Assembly: GCF_012689525.1 (NCBI RefSeq)
Contig: NZ_CP051516.1
Coordinates: 3,968,001-4,032,000 of the forward strand
DNA length: 64,000 nt
Direction: 5' to 3'
Source of the DNA: Paraburkholderia aromaticivorans
GTDB taxonomy: Bacteria; Pseudomonadota; Gammaproteobacteria; Burkholderiales; Burkholderiaceae
This document shows, piece after piece, positions 1 to 9,270 of the stretch. The position numbers were made by a program, and so were the translations under genes. Numbering within the stretch: the stretch's first letter is position 1; each line of letters begins with the position of its first letter. The notes under the pieces are model-generated. The model saw only the letters and a program-made list of their open reading frames with translations. It was not told the DNA's origin and searched no databases.

Positions 1-1
1 G

Positions 2-94
2 GTTTTCAAGGGTGACCGCGAGAAAATCCGCGTGCAGGCTGCCGCGCATGCGTTGCGCGGCGTCCTCGCCTTGCTCGACGAACGCGAGCATTAA
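2..94 (+). CDS. 3' end of a CinA-family (PncC-like) protein, partial
   Basis: Frame 2 is open from the window edge to TAA at 92-94 and gives a 30-residue tail starting VFKGDREKIR and ending LDEREH. The phrase 'F-x-GDR-x-x-x-R' followed by an amphipathic helix is typical of the extreme C-terminus of the CinA C-terminal domain, the nicotinamide-nucleotide amidohydrolase that recycles NMN. The call rests on this tail only; the catalytic part lies outside the window. It ends 23 bases before the cupin gene on the same strand, so the two may be co-transcribed. Confidence 0.55.
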   Translation, partial: VFKGDREKIRVQAAAHALRGVLALLDEREH

Positions 95-117
95 CCTTTG
101 TTCGAAGCGGGAAGCCC

Positions 118-630
118 ATGCCTGATTCGCACGCAACCAAAGACGAACTGATCCGCCGCCTCGATCTCAAGCCGCATCCCGAAGGCGGATTTTTCAGCGA
201 GACGTATCGGTCGGCGCAACGGGTGATCCGCGATAAAAATGATTTAGCGCAGACGCGCTCCGCCTCGACCGCGATCTACTACCTGCTGTGCGACGGCGCG
301 CATTCGGCGTGGCATCGAATCAAGTCCGACGAAGTCTGGCATTTCTATGCAGGCGAACCGTTGAACGTCCACGTACTCGACGAAACGGGCGCAGTGGTGA
401 CGCATAAGCTCGGCAGTGCGCTGATGCATACGGATGCTGTGTTTCAGGCGGTGGTGCCGGCAGGTTTATGGTTCGCGGCGGAATGCGCCGACCCGGCTAC
501 CTTCGCGCTAGTTGGTTGCACTGTGGCGCCGGGTTTTGAATTCAGCGAATTTGAGCTGGCGGATATCGACGCGTTGAAAGCGCGGCATCCGCAGCATGCC
601 GCGTTGATCGAGCGGCTGAGGCCGAACTGA
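118..630 (+). CDS. Cupin superfamily protein (DUF985 / Cupin_5 type)
   Basis: A 170-residue protein that starts with the family signature 'L-x-L-x-PHPEGG-x-F-x-ETYRS' at about residues 15-31. The beta-barrel core follows, with 'SAWHRIKSDEVWHFYAGEPL' near residues 62-81 and a 'GCTVAPGFEFSEFEL' tail characteristic of DUF985 proteins. Histidines and the glutamate in W-H-R-x-x-x-D-E-x-W-H sit where cupins bind metal. No biochemical function is firmly known for the family; sugar or nucleotide-sugar binding is often suggested. The length is normal and the ATG is preceded by a purine-rich GAAGCGGGAAG. Confidence 0.85.
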   Translation: MPDSHATKDELIRRLDLKPHPEGGFFSETYRSAQRVIRDKNDLAQTRSASTAIYYLLCDGAHSAWHRIKSDEVWHFYAGEPLNVHVLDETGAVVTHKLGSALMHTDAVFQAVVPAGLWFAAECADPATFALVGCTVAPGFEFSEFELADIDALKARHPQHAALIERLRPN

Positions 631-664
631 ACCCCACGCGCTCCCGAACAACGACAGCCCGCGA

Positions 665-1480
665 TTACCGGAACGCGTTGATCCGATCCCGCGTTTCCAT
701 CGCGGCCTTCGCTGCGGCTTCGGCGAAATCGTCACCCTTGCCCGCGTAAATAATCGCGCGCGATGAGTTGATCAGCATGCCCGTGCCGTTCGCGGTACGG
801 CCGGCGTTGACCGTCGCTTGCACGTCGCCGCCTTGCGCACCGATGCCCGGAATCAGCAGCGGCATATCGCCGACAATCCCCCGCACCACTTCAATCTCTT
901 TCGGGAAAGTCGCGCCGACCACCAGACTCAGTTGGCCGCTCGCATTCCATTTCTCCGCCGCCAGCTGCGCGACGACCTGATACAGCGGACGGCCGCCCGT
1001 CTCCAGGAATTGCAGATCGGAACCGCCCGGGTTCGACGTGCGGCACAACACGATCACACCTTTGCCTTCATGTTCCAGATACGGCTGGATCGAGTCGAAG
1101 CCCATGTACGGATTCACCGTCACCGCGTCCGCTTGATAGCGCTCGAACGCCTCCCGCGCATATTGTTCGGCGGTGCTGCCGATGTCGCCGCGCTTCGCGT
1201 CCAGAATCACCGGCAGGCCCGGATGGTTCGCATGAATGTGGGCAATCAGCTGCTCGAGCTGGTCTTCCGCGCGATGCGCCGCGAAGTAGGCGATCTGTGG
1301 TTTGAACGACGACGCATACGGCGCGGTCGCGTCGACGATCGTGCGGCAGAAGTCGAAAATCGCCTCGGGACGGCCCGCAAGCGCGCCCGGGAATTTGCTG
1401 GGCTCGGGATCGAGGCCGACGCACAGCAGCGAGTTGGTGCGCTGCCAGGCGTCGTTGAGTGTCTGGATGAAATTGGACAT
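665..1480 (-). CDS. pyrF: Orotidine 5'-phosphate decarboxylase
   Basis: 271 residues, the long subfamily-2 form usual in Burkholderiales. It catalyses the last step of de novo UMP synthesis, decarboxylating OMP in the cytoplasm. Seen in the sequence: '[16 protein letters not shown]' near residues 19-34, the catalytic '[15 protein letters not shown]' near 91-105 with its Asp/Lys pair, 'NPYMGFDS' near 122-129 and the phosphate-gripping '[10 protein letters not shown]' near 210-219. It is convergent with the cupin gene (34-base gap) and faces away from the galM end of the sugar operon. Confidence 0.97.
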   Translation of the reverse strand: MSNFIQTLNDAWQRTNSLLCVGLDPEPSKFPGALAGRPEAIFDFCRTIVDATAPYASSFKPQIAYFAAHRAEDQLEQLIAHIHANHPGLPVILDAKRGDIGSTAEQYAREAFERYQADAVTVNPYMGFDSIQPYLEHEGKGVIVLCRTSNPGGSDLQFLETGGRPLYQVVAQLAAEKWNASGQLSLVVGATFPKEIEVVRGIVGDMPLLIPGIGAQGGDVQATVNAGRTANGTGMLINSSRAIIYAGKGDDFAEAAAKAAMETRDRINAFR

Positions 1481-1562
1481 GGTGGGTCTCGCGGCGAGCG
1501 GGAAAACGGAAGAGGCGCGTATTTTACCCGTCCCGCGTGGCGGGCCGCGCCACCTCCCCCCG

Positions 1563-2624
1563 CTACTGTCGCCGCTTCGAGCCGCGCGCGCCCGGCATCG
1601 AGCGCAAACCCGTGCGTTCGACGGTGAAGCGGAACGTGCGCGTCAGTCGCTCGCCACGTCCCAGCAAGGTCATGCCGTTTTCGCTCGCGCCTCCGGCCAG
1701 GTTCATCGCGTTGATCGGATGATCCACCGGTTCGAAGCAGAAAAAGTCTTCGCCGGGCGGCGTGTACAGCACGTAGTAGTCGGTGTCGGCGGCAATGTTC
1801 AGCGACAGGCGGCGCTTCGGCCACACCACCGCCGCTTGCCCGCTCCAGCCGGTAAAAGCGTGATTGACGATGGTTTCTGGCAGCGGATACGCCACGCCGA
1901 ATTGCCAGGCGGGTGGCGCCTGCACATGCCGCACCGGCAGCCAGTCGTCGCCAGAGAGCCACAGGCCGCCGGCTGCGGCCGACAACTCGGTGTCCGCGTC
2001 GCGCACGAAGAAGGGATGCACGCCCAGCCCGAAAGGCAGCGCCTCACGGCCGGCATTCTCGATTTCGAGCGCGACGACGAGCGTCGGACCGTCCAGCGTA
2101 TAAGTTTGCGTCGCACGGTAGGCGTACGGCTTGCCGTCGCGGCGGTCGAGCGAGAGGCGGACGTTTTCACGGTCCGACTCCGCGACCTGCCAGACCGATT
2201 GCCAACCGTCGCCGTGAATCGGCAAGGGTTCGTCAGCGCGATTGCGCGGCACTTCGACGCGCCGTCCCGCCACGTTGAATTGCCCGCCGCCGATGCGGTT
2301 TGAATACGGCAGCAGCGGATAACAGGACAACTGGTTCGGTTGCGTATCGGCGGCGACGTGGCGACAGCGGCGGAAGATCGGCGTGAGCGCGCCGTCGTTG
2401 CGCCAGTCGAAACGCGTGACGCCGCCACCGAGCGTCGGCGCGACGTCGAGACGCAAATGCGCATTGGCGAGCGTGATGCACGCGACATCGCCGCCGCTGT
2501 CTTCGCCGACGGCCACCGCCGACGTGCTGGGGCCCGGCAGCACCGGATTGGCCGCCGCGGCGAGTCGCGAGCGTCGGCTCTGTGAGGTCTGAGGGGAGGA
2601 GGAAACAAGATTCGCAACAGTCAT
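1563..2624 (-). CDS. Aldose 1-epimerase (galactose mutarotase family)
   Basis: 353 residues with the galactose-mutarotase beta-sandwich signatures: '[13 protein letters not shown]' holds the substrate Asn-Arg, 'IHGDGWQ' the catalytic His, and 'GLGVHPFF' the second His. It interconverts alpha and beta anomers of hexoses/pentoses so that the operon's dehydrogenase receives the right anomer. An in-frame ATG lies four codons upstream at 2636, but only the ATG at 2624 has a clear Shine-Dalgarno (GGAG, about 8 bases upstream), so 2624 is chosen. It is the last gene of the minus-strand sugar operon, separated from the lactonase by 219 bases that could hold an internal promoter or processing site. 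Confidence 0.88.
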   Translation of the reverse strand: MTVANLVSSSPQTSQSRRSRLAAAANPVLPGPSTSAVAVGEDSGGDVACITLANAHLRLDVAPTLGGGVTRFDWRNDGALTPIFRRCRHVAADTQPNQLSCYPLLPYSNRIGGGQFNVAGRRVEVPRNRADEPLPIHGDGWQSVWQVAESDRENVRLSLDRRDGKPYAYRATQTYTLDGPTLVVALEIENAGREALPFGLGVHPFFVRDADTELSAAAGGLWLSGDDWLPVRHVQAPPAWQFGVAYPLPETIVNHAFTGWSGQAAVVWPKRRLSLNIAADTDYYVLYTPPGEDFFCFEPVDHPINAMNLAGGASENGMTLLGRGERLTRTFRFTVERTGLRSMPGARGSKRRQ

Positions 2625-2810
2625 ATCTGGCTCCATCGAGAGGCTTGGGACGTTGCCGTCATTGCTGACGGATGCTGTTGGGCGATTTTCTTAAAACGGG
2701 TCGCCTCTGGGTCCGAACTGCATGCTGCCGATTTGCTGCCACTAAAATTGCAACATCAACCTGCGATTCACTTTCAGATTTACTGCCCGGCCGCGCTTCA
2801 TTGCTTCATT

Positions 2811-2832
2811 GCTGCCTCGAGAGCAAGGCAGC
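2811..2832. repeat. Intra-operon inverted repeat
   Basis: GCTGCCT (2811-2817) and AGGCAGC (2826-2832) form a 7-bp stem with an 8-base loop, 12 bases downstream of the lactonase stop on the transcribed minus strand. No T-run follows, so it looks like an mRNA end-protecting or processing hairpin rather than an intrinsic terminator. The rest of the 2625-2843 gap shows only a short direct repeat of TTCATTGC. Confidence 0.4.
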
Positions 2833-2843
2833 GTCATTCTGCG

Positions 2844-3746
2844 CTAAGCGGGCGCGCCTTGGAACACCGGCTCCGGCAAACCTTGCCGTCCGGGCATGGC
2901 GACGAACACGCCGCCCGCCTGCATATCGTCGGCAAGCGCCGCTGCATCGAGGTCGCAGCGCGCGCTCGTGATGTACAGCGTGTCGAGCTGCGCGCCGCCC
3001 AGCGCGACGCAACTCGGCTGCGCGGTCGGCACGTCGACGCGCTCCGTTTCCACGCCGTCCGGCCCGTAACGCACCACTCGCCGACCGCCCCACTGCGCAT
3101 TCCACAGGCCGCCGTCGCGATCGACGGTCGAGCCGTCGGGTTCACCGGTGGCGTCGGTGAGCCGGGTGAACAGACGGTCGTTGGCGATGCCGCCGTCCGC
3201 GCGATAGTCGCACGCGCGGATCTCGCGCGTGGGCGAATCGCAGTAATACATCGTCGCACCGTCGGGGCTGAACGCGATGCTGTTCGAGATCGCCGGCGCG
3301 GGCAACGGCAAACGCTCCAGCGACAAATCGTGACTGAGCCGGTAGAAGCCGCCGATTGGCTGCAACGGCGCGCCTTCATCTTTAGTGCCGAACACGAAGC
3401 GGCCCTGACGGTCACAGCGGCCGTCGTTCACGCGCGTGTTCAAGCCGGGTTCGACATCGATGATGCGCCGCGTCTCGCCGGTGGCCAACTCGAAAAACGC
3501 GAGATGCGTGGCCAGACCAAGCAACAGGTAACGCGGGTCCGCGCATAGCGCAAACGTGGCGAGACGCTCGGGCATGCGCCAGGACATGCTGCTACTGTCC
3601 CTCGGGTCATAGCGCCACAGGCGCGCGCCTTCGATATCCGTCCAGTAGAAACGGCCGGTTTGCGCGCACCATGTCGCGCCTTCGCCGAGCGTGCATTTCG
3701 TGTCGAGCAGCAGCGCGGCCGTGCCTGGTGAACCGCTCGCGTTCAC
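2844..3746 (-). CDS. SMP-30/gluconolactonase family sugar lactonase
   Basis: 300 residues of the six-bladed beta-propeller SMP-30 family, which hydrolyses aldonolactones to aldonic acids using one divalent metal. Diagnostic blocks are 'CTLGEGATWCAQTGRFYWTD' at the N-terminus (metal Glu), 'NTRVNDGRCDRQGRFVFGT' in the middle (metal Asn), and 'SNSIAFSPDG' and 'EPDGSTVDRDGGLWNA' (metal Asp). The reading frame is open far upstream, but the real start is the GTG at 3746: it overlaps the SDR stop as GTGA, a classic translational-coupling junction. Context makes it the lactonase acting on the lactone made by the upstream dehydrogenase. Confidence 0.9.
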   Translation of the reverse strand: MNASGSPGTAALLLDTKCTLGEGATWCAQTGRFYWTDIEGARLWRYDPRDSSSMSWRMPERLATFALCADPRYLLLGLATHLAFFELATGETRRIIDVEPGLNTRVNDGRCDRQGRFVFGTKDEGAPLQPIGGFYRLSHDLSLERLPLPAPAISNSIAFSPDGATMYYCDSPTREIRACDYRADGGIANDRLFTRLTDATGEPDGSTVDRDGGLWNAQWGGRRVVRYGPDGVETERVDVPTAQPSCVALGGAQLDTLYITSARCDLDAAALADDMQAGGVFVAMPGRQGLPEPVFQGAPA

Positions 3747-4543
3747 GCCCAACCTCCGTCGACGATGAGGTCCTGCGCGGTGATCATTTTGCTGTCGTCG
3801 GCGGCGAGGAAGAGCGCCATACGGGCGAGGTCGGCCGGTTCCAGCTCGGCGTCGATGCACTGCCCTTCCTTGATCGAACGACGGCCCGCGTCGTCGAGCC
3901 ACAACCGCTTCTGCTTGTCGGTCATCACCCAGCCCGGCACCAGCGTATTGACGCGGATATTGAAGTGGCCGAGGTCGCGTGCGAGACCGCGCGTCAAACC
4001 CTGCACCGCGGATTTCGACATCACATAGACCGGATAGCCGCCGTTCTTCAGCATCCAGCTGATCGAACCGAGGTTGATGATCGAGCCGCTGTTGGCCGCC
4101 TTCATGTCTTCCATCACCGCTTGCGCCGCAAAGAACTGGTGACGGATGTTCACCGCGATGCCCGCGTCGAACGACTCGCGCGTGACTTCGCCGATCGTAT
4201 GGCGCTTGTCGTTCGCGGCGTTGTTCACCAGCACCTGGATCGGACCCAGCGCGGCCTTCACGTCGGCGATCGTTTTTTGCAGCGCGTCGACGTCGGTCAG
4301 ATCGCATGGCAGGAACAGCGGCTTGTGTTTCGAATCGCCAAGCTCGTCGGCGAGCGCTTCACCGGCGCTTGCGTCGATATCGAAGAACGCGACGAGCGCG
4401 CCTTGCGCCGCGAAATGCTCGACGAACGATGCGCCGATGCCGGTCGCGCCGCCCGTGATCAACACCGTGCGGTCGACGAGGCTCGGATAGCGCGCGAAGG
4501 CGCTGTCCGCGAGACGGACGTTTGCATTGGCCGGAGACGACAT
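3743..4543 (-). CDS. SDR-family aldose 1-dehydrogenase (XylB-like)
   Basis: 266 residues, a classical short-chain dehydrogenase with the Rossmann motif 'TGGATGIG' near residues 31-38, 'NNAANDKRH' near 108-116, 'SISW' and the catalytic Y-x-x-x-K in 'YVMSK'. The combination 'NNA-x-ND-x-RH' plus 'GSISW' matches, as I remember it, the Caulobacter D-xylose 1-dehydrogenase group, so oxidation of an aldose (galactose, arabinose or xylose) to its lactone is the likely reaction. It is coupled by a 4-base overlap to the SMP-30 lactonase, the next enzyme in such a pathway, and follows araH. Confidence 0.85.
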   Translation of the reverse strand: MSSPANANVRLADSAFARYPSLVDRTVLITGGATGIGASFVEHFAAQGALVAFFDIDASAGEALADELGDSKHKPLFLPCDLTDVDALQKTIADVKAALGPIQVLVNNAANDKRHTIGEVTRESFDAGIAVNIRHQFFAAQAVMEDMKAANSGSIINLGSISWMLKNGGYPVYVMSKSAVQGLTRGLARDLGHFNIRVNTLVPGWVMTDKQKRLWLDDAGRRSIKEGQCIDAELEPADLARMALFLAADDSKMITAQDLIVDGGWA

Positions 4544-4582
4544 CGTTCGATTCCTTTTAGAGCAAGTGAGTGGGTCGCGGGT

Positions 4583-5599
4583 TTAGTCCCGTGAGCCGCG
4601 GTTCTTCAACTGGTCGAGCAACACGGCGGCGAGCAGGATCGCGCCACGCACGAGGTACTGGTAGAACGCGTCGATGTTCATCAGGTTCATCACGTTCTCG
4701 ACCGTGCCCATGATCAGCACGCCGATCACGACGCCGGAAATCGTCGCACGTCCACCGAGCAGCGACACGCCGCCCAGCACGCACGCCGAGATCACGTTCA
4801 GCTCGAAGCCTTCCGCGGCATTCGGCTGACCCGACGTGATACGCGAAGCCAGAATCACACCGGCCAGCGCGGTCACGGCGCCCTGAATCAGGAAGATGTA
4901 GACGCGCGTGCGTTCCACATTGATACCGGCTAGACGCGACGCTTCCGGATTGCCGCCGATCGCCAGCGTATTGCGGCCATACACGGTCTGGTTGAGCATC
5001 ACGCCGAACACGATGAAGCACAGCAGCGTGACCCAGATCGGCAACGACACGCCGAAGAAGCTCAACCCGCCCAGCGCGATAAACGTATCCGACGACACAC
5101 CCACCGCCTGACCGTGCGACACGATAAAGCCGAGACCGCGGACGATTTCCATCGTGGCGAGTGTCGTGATCAGCGCATTGATGCGCAGATACGCGATCAC
5201 CGCGCCGTTGACGAAACCGATCACGCCGCCCGCCGCCACCGCCGCGATGATCGCGATGAAGGTGTTACCGGTGGCGTTGAGCACCATCGCGCACAGGACG
5301 CCGGCGAACGCGACCGTCGAGCCGACCGACAAGTCGAAGTCGCGCGAGGCCAGACAGAACATCATCGTGCACGAGACCATGCCGATCTGCGAGATCGACA
5401 GCGCGAGGCCGAGCATGTTCTCGATCGAGAAGAAGTGATCGACGGTTAGCGACATCGTGACGAACATCAAGATGAAGATCACGATCAGGCTGTACTCGGT
5501 GATCTGTTGCCACCATTTCGCCTTGTCGTTGGACTGCGGAATCAGCGCATCGGCGGCGCTCTTGGCGGCCTGTTGCGCGAGGTTTTCTCTGGCTTGCAT
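4583..5599 (-). CDS. araH: L-arabinose/galactose ABC transporter permease AraH
   Basis: 338 residues with about nine to ten hydrophobic segments after a short charged N-terminus. Blocks shared with E. coli AraH include 'MMFCLASRDFDLSVGSTVAF', 'LRINALITTLATMEIVRGL', 'YGRNTLAIGGNPEASRLAGI', 'SRITSGQPNAAEGFEL' and 'SACVLGGVSLLGGRATISGV', so it is the membrane subunit of a CUT2-class sugar importer. The start ATG has a strong GGGAGGAG ribosome site. It lies 54 bases after araG and 39 before the SDR. The substrate is probably L-arabinose and possibly D-galactose or D-fucose, given the catabolic genes around it. Confidence 0.93.
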   Translation of the reverse strand: MQARENLAQQAAKSAADALIPQSNDKAKWWQQITEYSLIVIFILMFVTMSLTVDHFFSIENMLGLALSISQIGMVSCTMMFCLASRDFDLSVGSTVAFAGVLCAMVLNATGNTFIAIIAAVAAGGVIGFVNGAVIAYLRINALITTLATMEIVRGLGFIVSHGQAVGVSSDTFIALGGLSFFGVSLPIWVTLLCFIVFGVMLNQTVYGRNTLAIGGNPEASRLAGINVERTRVYIFLIQGAVTALAGVILASRITSGQPNAAEGFELNVISACVLGGVSLLGGRATISGVVIGVLIMGTVENVMNLMNIDAFYQYLVRGAILLAAVLLDQLKNRGSRD

Positions 5600-5653
5600 G
5601 TTGAAGACTCCTCCCGTTCCCCACGGGTTGCCGGACTTTCGTCCGAATGATGT

Positions 5654-7192
5654 TCAGGCCGCCTGTTGGGCAGCGGTTTCCGTTCCGGGCAACGCGGTCG
5701 AGCTTTGCGGCAACGCGAGGCTCAAGACCGATTGTTCCGTGGCATCCTTGCGCGCCAGCTCGCCGGAAATCCGGCCCTGGCGCATCACGACGATCCGGTC
5801 GGACACGCCGAGCACTTCCGGCAACTCCGACGAAATCATCACGATCGCGCAGCCGCGTTCGGCAAGCTGATAGATCACGTTGTAGATTTCATGCTTCGCG
5901 CCGACGTCGATACCGCGGGTCGGCTCGTCGAGAATCACGACTTTCAGATCCGGCTCGGCCAACCAGCGCGACAGAATCGCCTTCTGCTGGTTGCCGCCCG
6001 ACAGAAAACGGATCTTCTGGCGACGGCTCGGCGTCTTGATCTTCAGCAGCTTGATGAAACGGTCCGCGGTTGCCGCTTCTTTCTTGCGATCGAGGAACAT
6101 CCCCGCGCGCAGATAGTGGCGGCGGCAACTGATATTGATGTTCTCCGACACGGTCGCCATCGCGACGATGCCCTCTTCCTTGCGGTCTTCCGGGCACAGC
6201 ACGATGCCGTGTCTAATCGCTTCGCCCGCGCTGCGCACCTTGATCGGCTTGCCGTCGAGCATCAGCTCGCCGCCCTTCTTGTGATCGGCGCCGTACACCA
6301 GATGCATCAGTTCGCTGCGGCCCGCACCCACCAGGCCGAAAAAGCCGACGATCTCGCCGCGCCGCACTTCGAAGCTGGCCGGTTGCGTGAGCGCATGGCC
6401 CTCGATCGCTTTCGCCGCGAAGCGCACTTCGCCGAGCGGCCGCGCCGAGTAGTTATAGATGTCCGAGATTTCGCGCCCCACCATCTCGCTGACGATGGTG
6501 TCGCGCGACACGCCTTTGAGCGTCGGATGCGAGGCGATCTTGCGGCCGTCGCGGAAGATCGTGCAGGCGTCGCACAACTCGTAGATCTCGTCCATGCGGT
6601 GCGAGATGTAGATCATCGCGCGGTTGTCGGCGCGCAGGTCGCGCACCAGCTTGAACAGCACCTCGGTCTCACGATGCGACAGCGAACTGGTCGGCTCGTC
6701 CAGTGCGATCACGCGCGCGTTGCGCAGCAGTGCCTTGCAGATTTCGACCATCTGGCGTTGCGCGATCGAGAGCTTGCGCAGCTTCGCGTTCGGGTCGAGC
6801 GCCACGCCCATCGCTTCGAGACGTTCACGCACGAAGCGCCGTCCTTCGCGCTTGTTGACCCAGCCGAATGAGTTCGGCAGTTGGCCGAGCAGCAGGTTTT
6901 CCGCGACCGTCAGATCGGGCACGTATTGCAGTTCCTGGTGAATCACCGCGATGCCCGCCGCGATCGACGACGCCGCGCTCGAGAAGCGCACCTCGTTGCC
7001 GTCGATCATCACGCGGCCCGAGTCGGGCTGATATTCACCACCGAGAATCTTCAGCAGGGTCGATTTCCCTGCGCCGTTTTCGCCCATCAGGCCGTGCACC
7101 TGGCCGACGTTGACGTCGAAGGACACACCGTCGAGCGCGCGCACGCCTGGAAAGACTTTACCGATATTGTCAAAACGTAGCGTCGCTGACAC
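5654..7192 (-). CDS. araG: L-arabinose ABC transporter ATP-binding protein AraG
   Basis: 512 residues with two ATPase halves, as in all CUT2 sugar ATPases. The first half has Walker A 'GENGAGKST', signature '[11 protein letters not shown]' and Walker B '[12 protein letters not shown]'. The second has the degenerate P-loop '[11 protein letters not shown]', '[11 protein letters not shown]' and '[20 protein letters not shown]'. The frame extends to an ATG at 7228, but GTG at 7192 sits 5 bases after a perfect AGGAGG and gives the usual family N-terminus ([19 protein letters not shown]), so that start is preferred. It couples ATP hydrolysis to import through AraH of sugar delivered by AraF. Confidence 0.94.
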   Translation of the reverse strand: MSATLRFDNIGKVFPGVRALDGVSFDVNVGQVHGLMGENGAGKSTLLKILGGEYQPDSGRVMIDGNEVRFSSAASSIAAGIAVIHQELQYVPDLTVAENLLLGQLPNSFGWVNKREGRRFVRERLEAMGVALDPNAKLRKLSIAQRQMVEICKALLRNARVIALDEPTSSLSHRETEVLFKLVRDLRADNRAMIYISHRMDEIYELCDACTIFRDGRKIASHPTLKGVSRDTIVSEMVGREISDIYNYSARPLGEVRFAAKAIEGHALTQPASFEVRRGEIVGFFGLVGAGRSELMHLVYGADHKKGGELMLDGKPIKVRSAGEAIRHGIVLCPEDRKEEGIVAMATVSENINISCRRHYLRAGMFLDRKKEAATADRFIKLLKIKTPSRRQKIRFLSGGNQQKAILSRWLAEPDLKVVILDEPTRGIDVGAKHEIYNVIYQLAERGCAIVMISSELPEVLGVSDRIVVMRQGRISGELARKDATEQSVLSLALPQSSTALPGTETAAQQAA

Positions 7193-7291
7193 TTCGCCTC
7201 CTAATGCTTCATGTACACCGCGCTTCAATCTGCCTCATGGGCAGCAACGCAAAGCACGGCCTGTCTCTACTGCTGATCTTTTATTGCTGAC

Positions 7292-7327
7292 GCCGGCGCG
7301 CGAATCCGTGGAGAAAGACGCGCCGGC
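7292..7327 (-). promoter_or_regulatory. Intercistronic hairpin between araF and araG
   Basis: GCCGGCGCG (7292-7300) and CGCGCCGGC (7319-7327) are perfect 9-bp complements with an 18-base loop, in the 172-base gap after the binding-protein gene. There is no T-run on the transcribed strand. Stable hairpins at this place in sugar ABC operons commonly protect the upstream message, giving excess binding protein over ATPase; that role is inference here. Confidence 0.5.
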
Positions 7328-7364
7328 AGTTCACTTCATGTCACCGCGGGCTGAATCAAACCGC

Positions 7365-8363
7365 TTAATTCGCCGCGAGGCCCATCTTCTGGCGCACGTC
7401 GGCGACGTTGTCACGCGTGGCCAGCATACCGCTGGTCAGCGTCAGTGCCGGCGGTGCCTTGCCTTGCGTGATCCAGTCGTACATCAGCGTCGAGGTTTCT
7501 TCGCCGTGGCGCTTCGGGCTGATGATGACCGTGCCGTAGAAACCCGTCGGCGACGGCTTCTTGAACTCGTTGAGTGCCGACTCCGAGCCACCGATGCCGA
7601 TACCGATCATGTTGTCCGCCTTGAAGCCGCGGCCTTCCGCTGCGCGCACCGCACCGAGCACACCTTCGTCGTTCAACGCGTAAGCCACCCAGTGCTTGAA
7701 ATTCGGATTCTTCGTCAGCGCGATGTTGGCGGCGTTGAACGCGTTTTCCGTGTCGGTCTTCGCTTGCGGCGCGGCGATGATGTTCGCCTTCGGGAAGCCG
7801 GCGGCGATCAGCGCATCGGTTGCGCCGCTGGTGCGGTCATGCGCGGTCGGCAGTTGTTCGTAGGTCACGTCGATCGCGCCCACGTCCTTCATGTCCCAGC
7901 CGCGTTTCTTGATTTCCGCGGCCAGGCCGTCGCCGACCTGCTTGCCGATGTTGTACGCCGAGATGCCCATATGCGGCACCGATGCGATCGGCTTGCCCGC
8001 GCCGTCGACCAGACGATCGTCCACCGTCATCATCTTCAGGCCGTCAGCCTTTGCCTTCGCGACGATGCCCGGTCCGAGCTTGACGTCAGGCGTGCAGATC
8101 ACGAAGCCTTGCGCCTTTTGCGCCGACAGGTTGTCGATTGCGCTCATCACCTTCTCGCCCGACGGCGCGCCGATCTTCACCAGCGTGAAGCCCTTTTCCT
8201 TGGCGGCGATTTCGGCGAACTTCCACTCGTCCTGGAACCACGGTTCTTCCGGCTGCTTCACGAGGAAGCCGATCTTGACCGGATCGGCGGCTTGCGCGAC
8301 CGGTGCGTTGAAGAGCACACCCGTCGCCGCTGCTGCCAGCGTGAGGAAAATTCTACGTTTCAT
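7365..8363 (-). CDS. araF: Periplasmic L-arabinose-binding protein AraF
   Basis: 332 residues. A signal peptide is clear: MKRRIF, a hydrophobic stretch and 'APVAQAA' cleavage near residues 20-24. The mature part opens 'DPVKIGFLVKQPEEPWFQDE', almost the same as E. coli AraF, followed by 'GFVICTPDVKLGPGIVAKAK', 'DALIAAGFP' and 'GIGIGGSESALNEF'. It captures L-arabinose (likely also galactose) in the periplasm for AraGH. The start at 8363 has an AGGAG site 8-9 bases upstream; the longer open frame is ignored. Confidence 0.94.
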   Translation of the reverse strand: MKRRIFLTLAAAATGVLFNAPVAQAADPVKIGFLVKQPEEPWFQDEWKFAEIAAKEKGFTLVKIGAPSGEKVMSAIDNLSAQKAQGFVICTPDVKLGPGIVAKAKADGLKMMTVDDRLVDGAGKPIASVPHMGISAYNIGKQVGDGLAAEIKKRGWDMKDVGAIDVTYEQLPTAHDRTSGATDALIAAGFPKANIIAAPQAKTDTENAFNAANIALTKNPNFKHWVAYALNDEGVLGAVRAAEGRGFKADNMIGIGIGGSESALNEFKKPSPTGFYGTVIISPKRHGEETSTLMYDWITQGKAPPALTLTSGMLATRDNVADVRQKMGLAAN

Positions 8364-8493
8364 GATGCGTGTCTCCTGACTAATTGATAACGAGAAGGTA
8401 TCGGCCGCGTCTTCTTGTACCGGGTCTGACACACGCGGCCAGCGCGTCGTCCGGTGTACTCCTTGCGCCCCTGCGCAATCCGAGTTCTGTAAA

Positions 8494-9270
8494 TCAGTCG
8501 TGATACAGCGCCGAGCGGCCGCCATCCACGGTGATGCAGGTGGCGTTGATGAACGGCGCTTCATCCGAAGCGAGAAACACCGCCGTCATCGCCACTTCTT
8601 CCGGGCGGCCAATGCGTTTCATCGGCTGCAGATCGAGCGTCGCCTGCTGCGCGGCGGCCGGATCGGCTTGTTCGTTCCACCAGTCATGCGTCAATTGCGT
8701 TTCGATGTAACCCGGCGCGATCGCGTTGACCCGCACATTGCGCGGCGCGTATTCGATGCCGAGCGCGCGCGTCAGGCCGATCACGCCGTGCTTCGCTACC
8801 GGGTACGGAAAACAGCCCGGAATGATCTTGAACGAATGCGTCGACGCGATATTCACGATGCTCCCCGCGCCGCGTTCGACCATGCCCGGCAACGCCGCGC
8901 GGCAACCGTTCCACACGCCGTCGAGATCGACCGCGAAGCAGCGGCGCCAGTCGTCGTCGGTCATGGTGAGCGGGTCGCAGAACACGTTGATGCCGGCGTT
9001 GTTCACCAACACGTCGAGCGCGCCGAATGCGCGTTCGGCTTCGCTCACCGCGTGCTGAACCGACGCGGATTGCGTCACGTCCGTGTGCACCGCGAGCACC
9101 CGCGCGCCGGTCTGCGCCTTGATGTGCTCCGCCGTCTGCTGCGCCGTGTCGATATCCAGTTCGGCCAGCACGACCGCCGCGCCCTCGCGTGCGAACGCAT
9201 GCGCGATCGCCGCGCCGATGCCGCGTCCGGCGCCAGTGACGAGAGCGACTTTACCGGCGAGCCGTTTCAT
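8494..9270 (-). CDS. SDR-family sugar dehydrogenase
   Basis: 258 residues, a classical NAD(P)-dependent SDR: 'VTGAGRGIGAA' near residues 10-20, 'NNAGIN' near 88-93, 'IASTHSF' with the catalytic Ser, 'YPVAKHG' with Tyr/Lys, and 'APGYIETQL'. The ATG at 9270 overlaps the dgoA stop (ATGA), which fixes the start. It is similar in style to L-fucose/L-arabinose/D-galactose 1-dehydrogenases of Burkholderia, but the substrate cannot be read from sequence. Two SDRs in one operon suggest either two sugars or two successive oxidations. Confidence 0.82.
   Translation of the reverse strand: MKRLAGKVALVTGAGRGIGAAIAHAFAREGAAVVLAELDIDTAQQTAEHIKAQTGARVLAVHTDVTQSASVQHAVSEAERAFGALDVLVNNAGINVFCDPLTMTDDDWRRCFAVDLDGVWNGCRAALPGMVERGAGSIVNIASTHSFKIIPGCFPYPVAKHGVIGLTRALGIEYAPRNVRVNAIAPGYIETQLTHDWWNEQADPAAAQQATLDLQPMKRIGRPEEVAMTAVFLASDEAPFINATCITVDGGRSALYHD

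Noticed and set aside
818..1627. Long plus-strand open frame opposite pyrF
   Set aside because: It is antisense to a well-recognised gene and Arg/His-rich, as expected from the complement of high-GC coding DNA.
2844..4307. 487-residue fusion of SDR antisense-frame sequence to the SMP-30 lactonase
   Set aside because: The N-terminal 187 residues are the SDR gene read in another frame; the GTGA overlap at 3746 is the true start.
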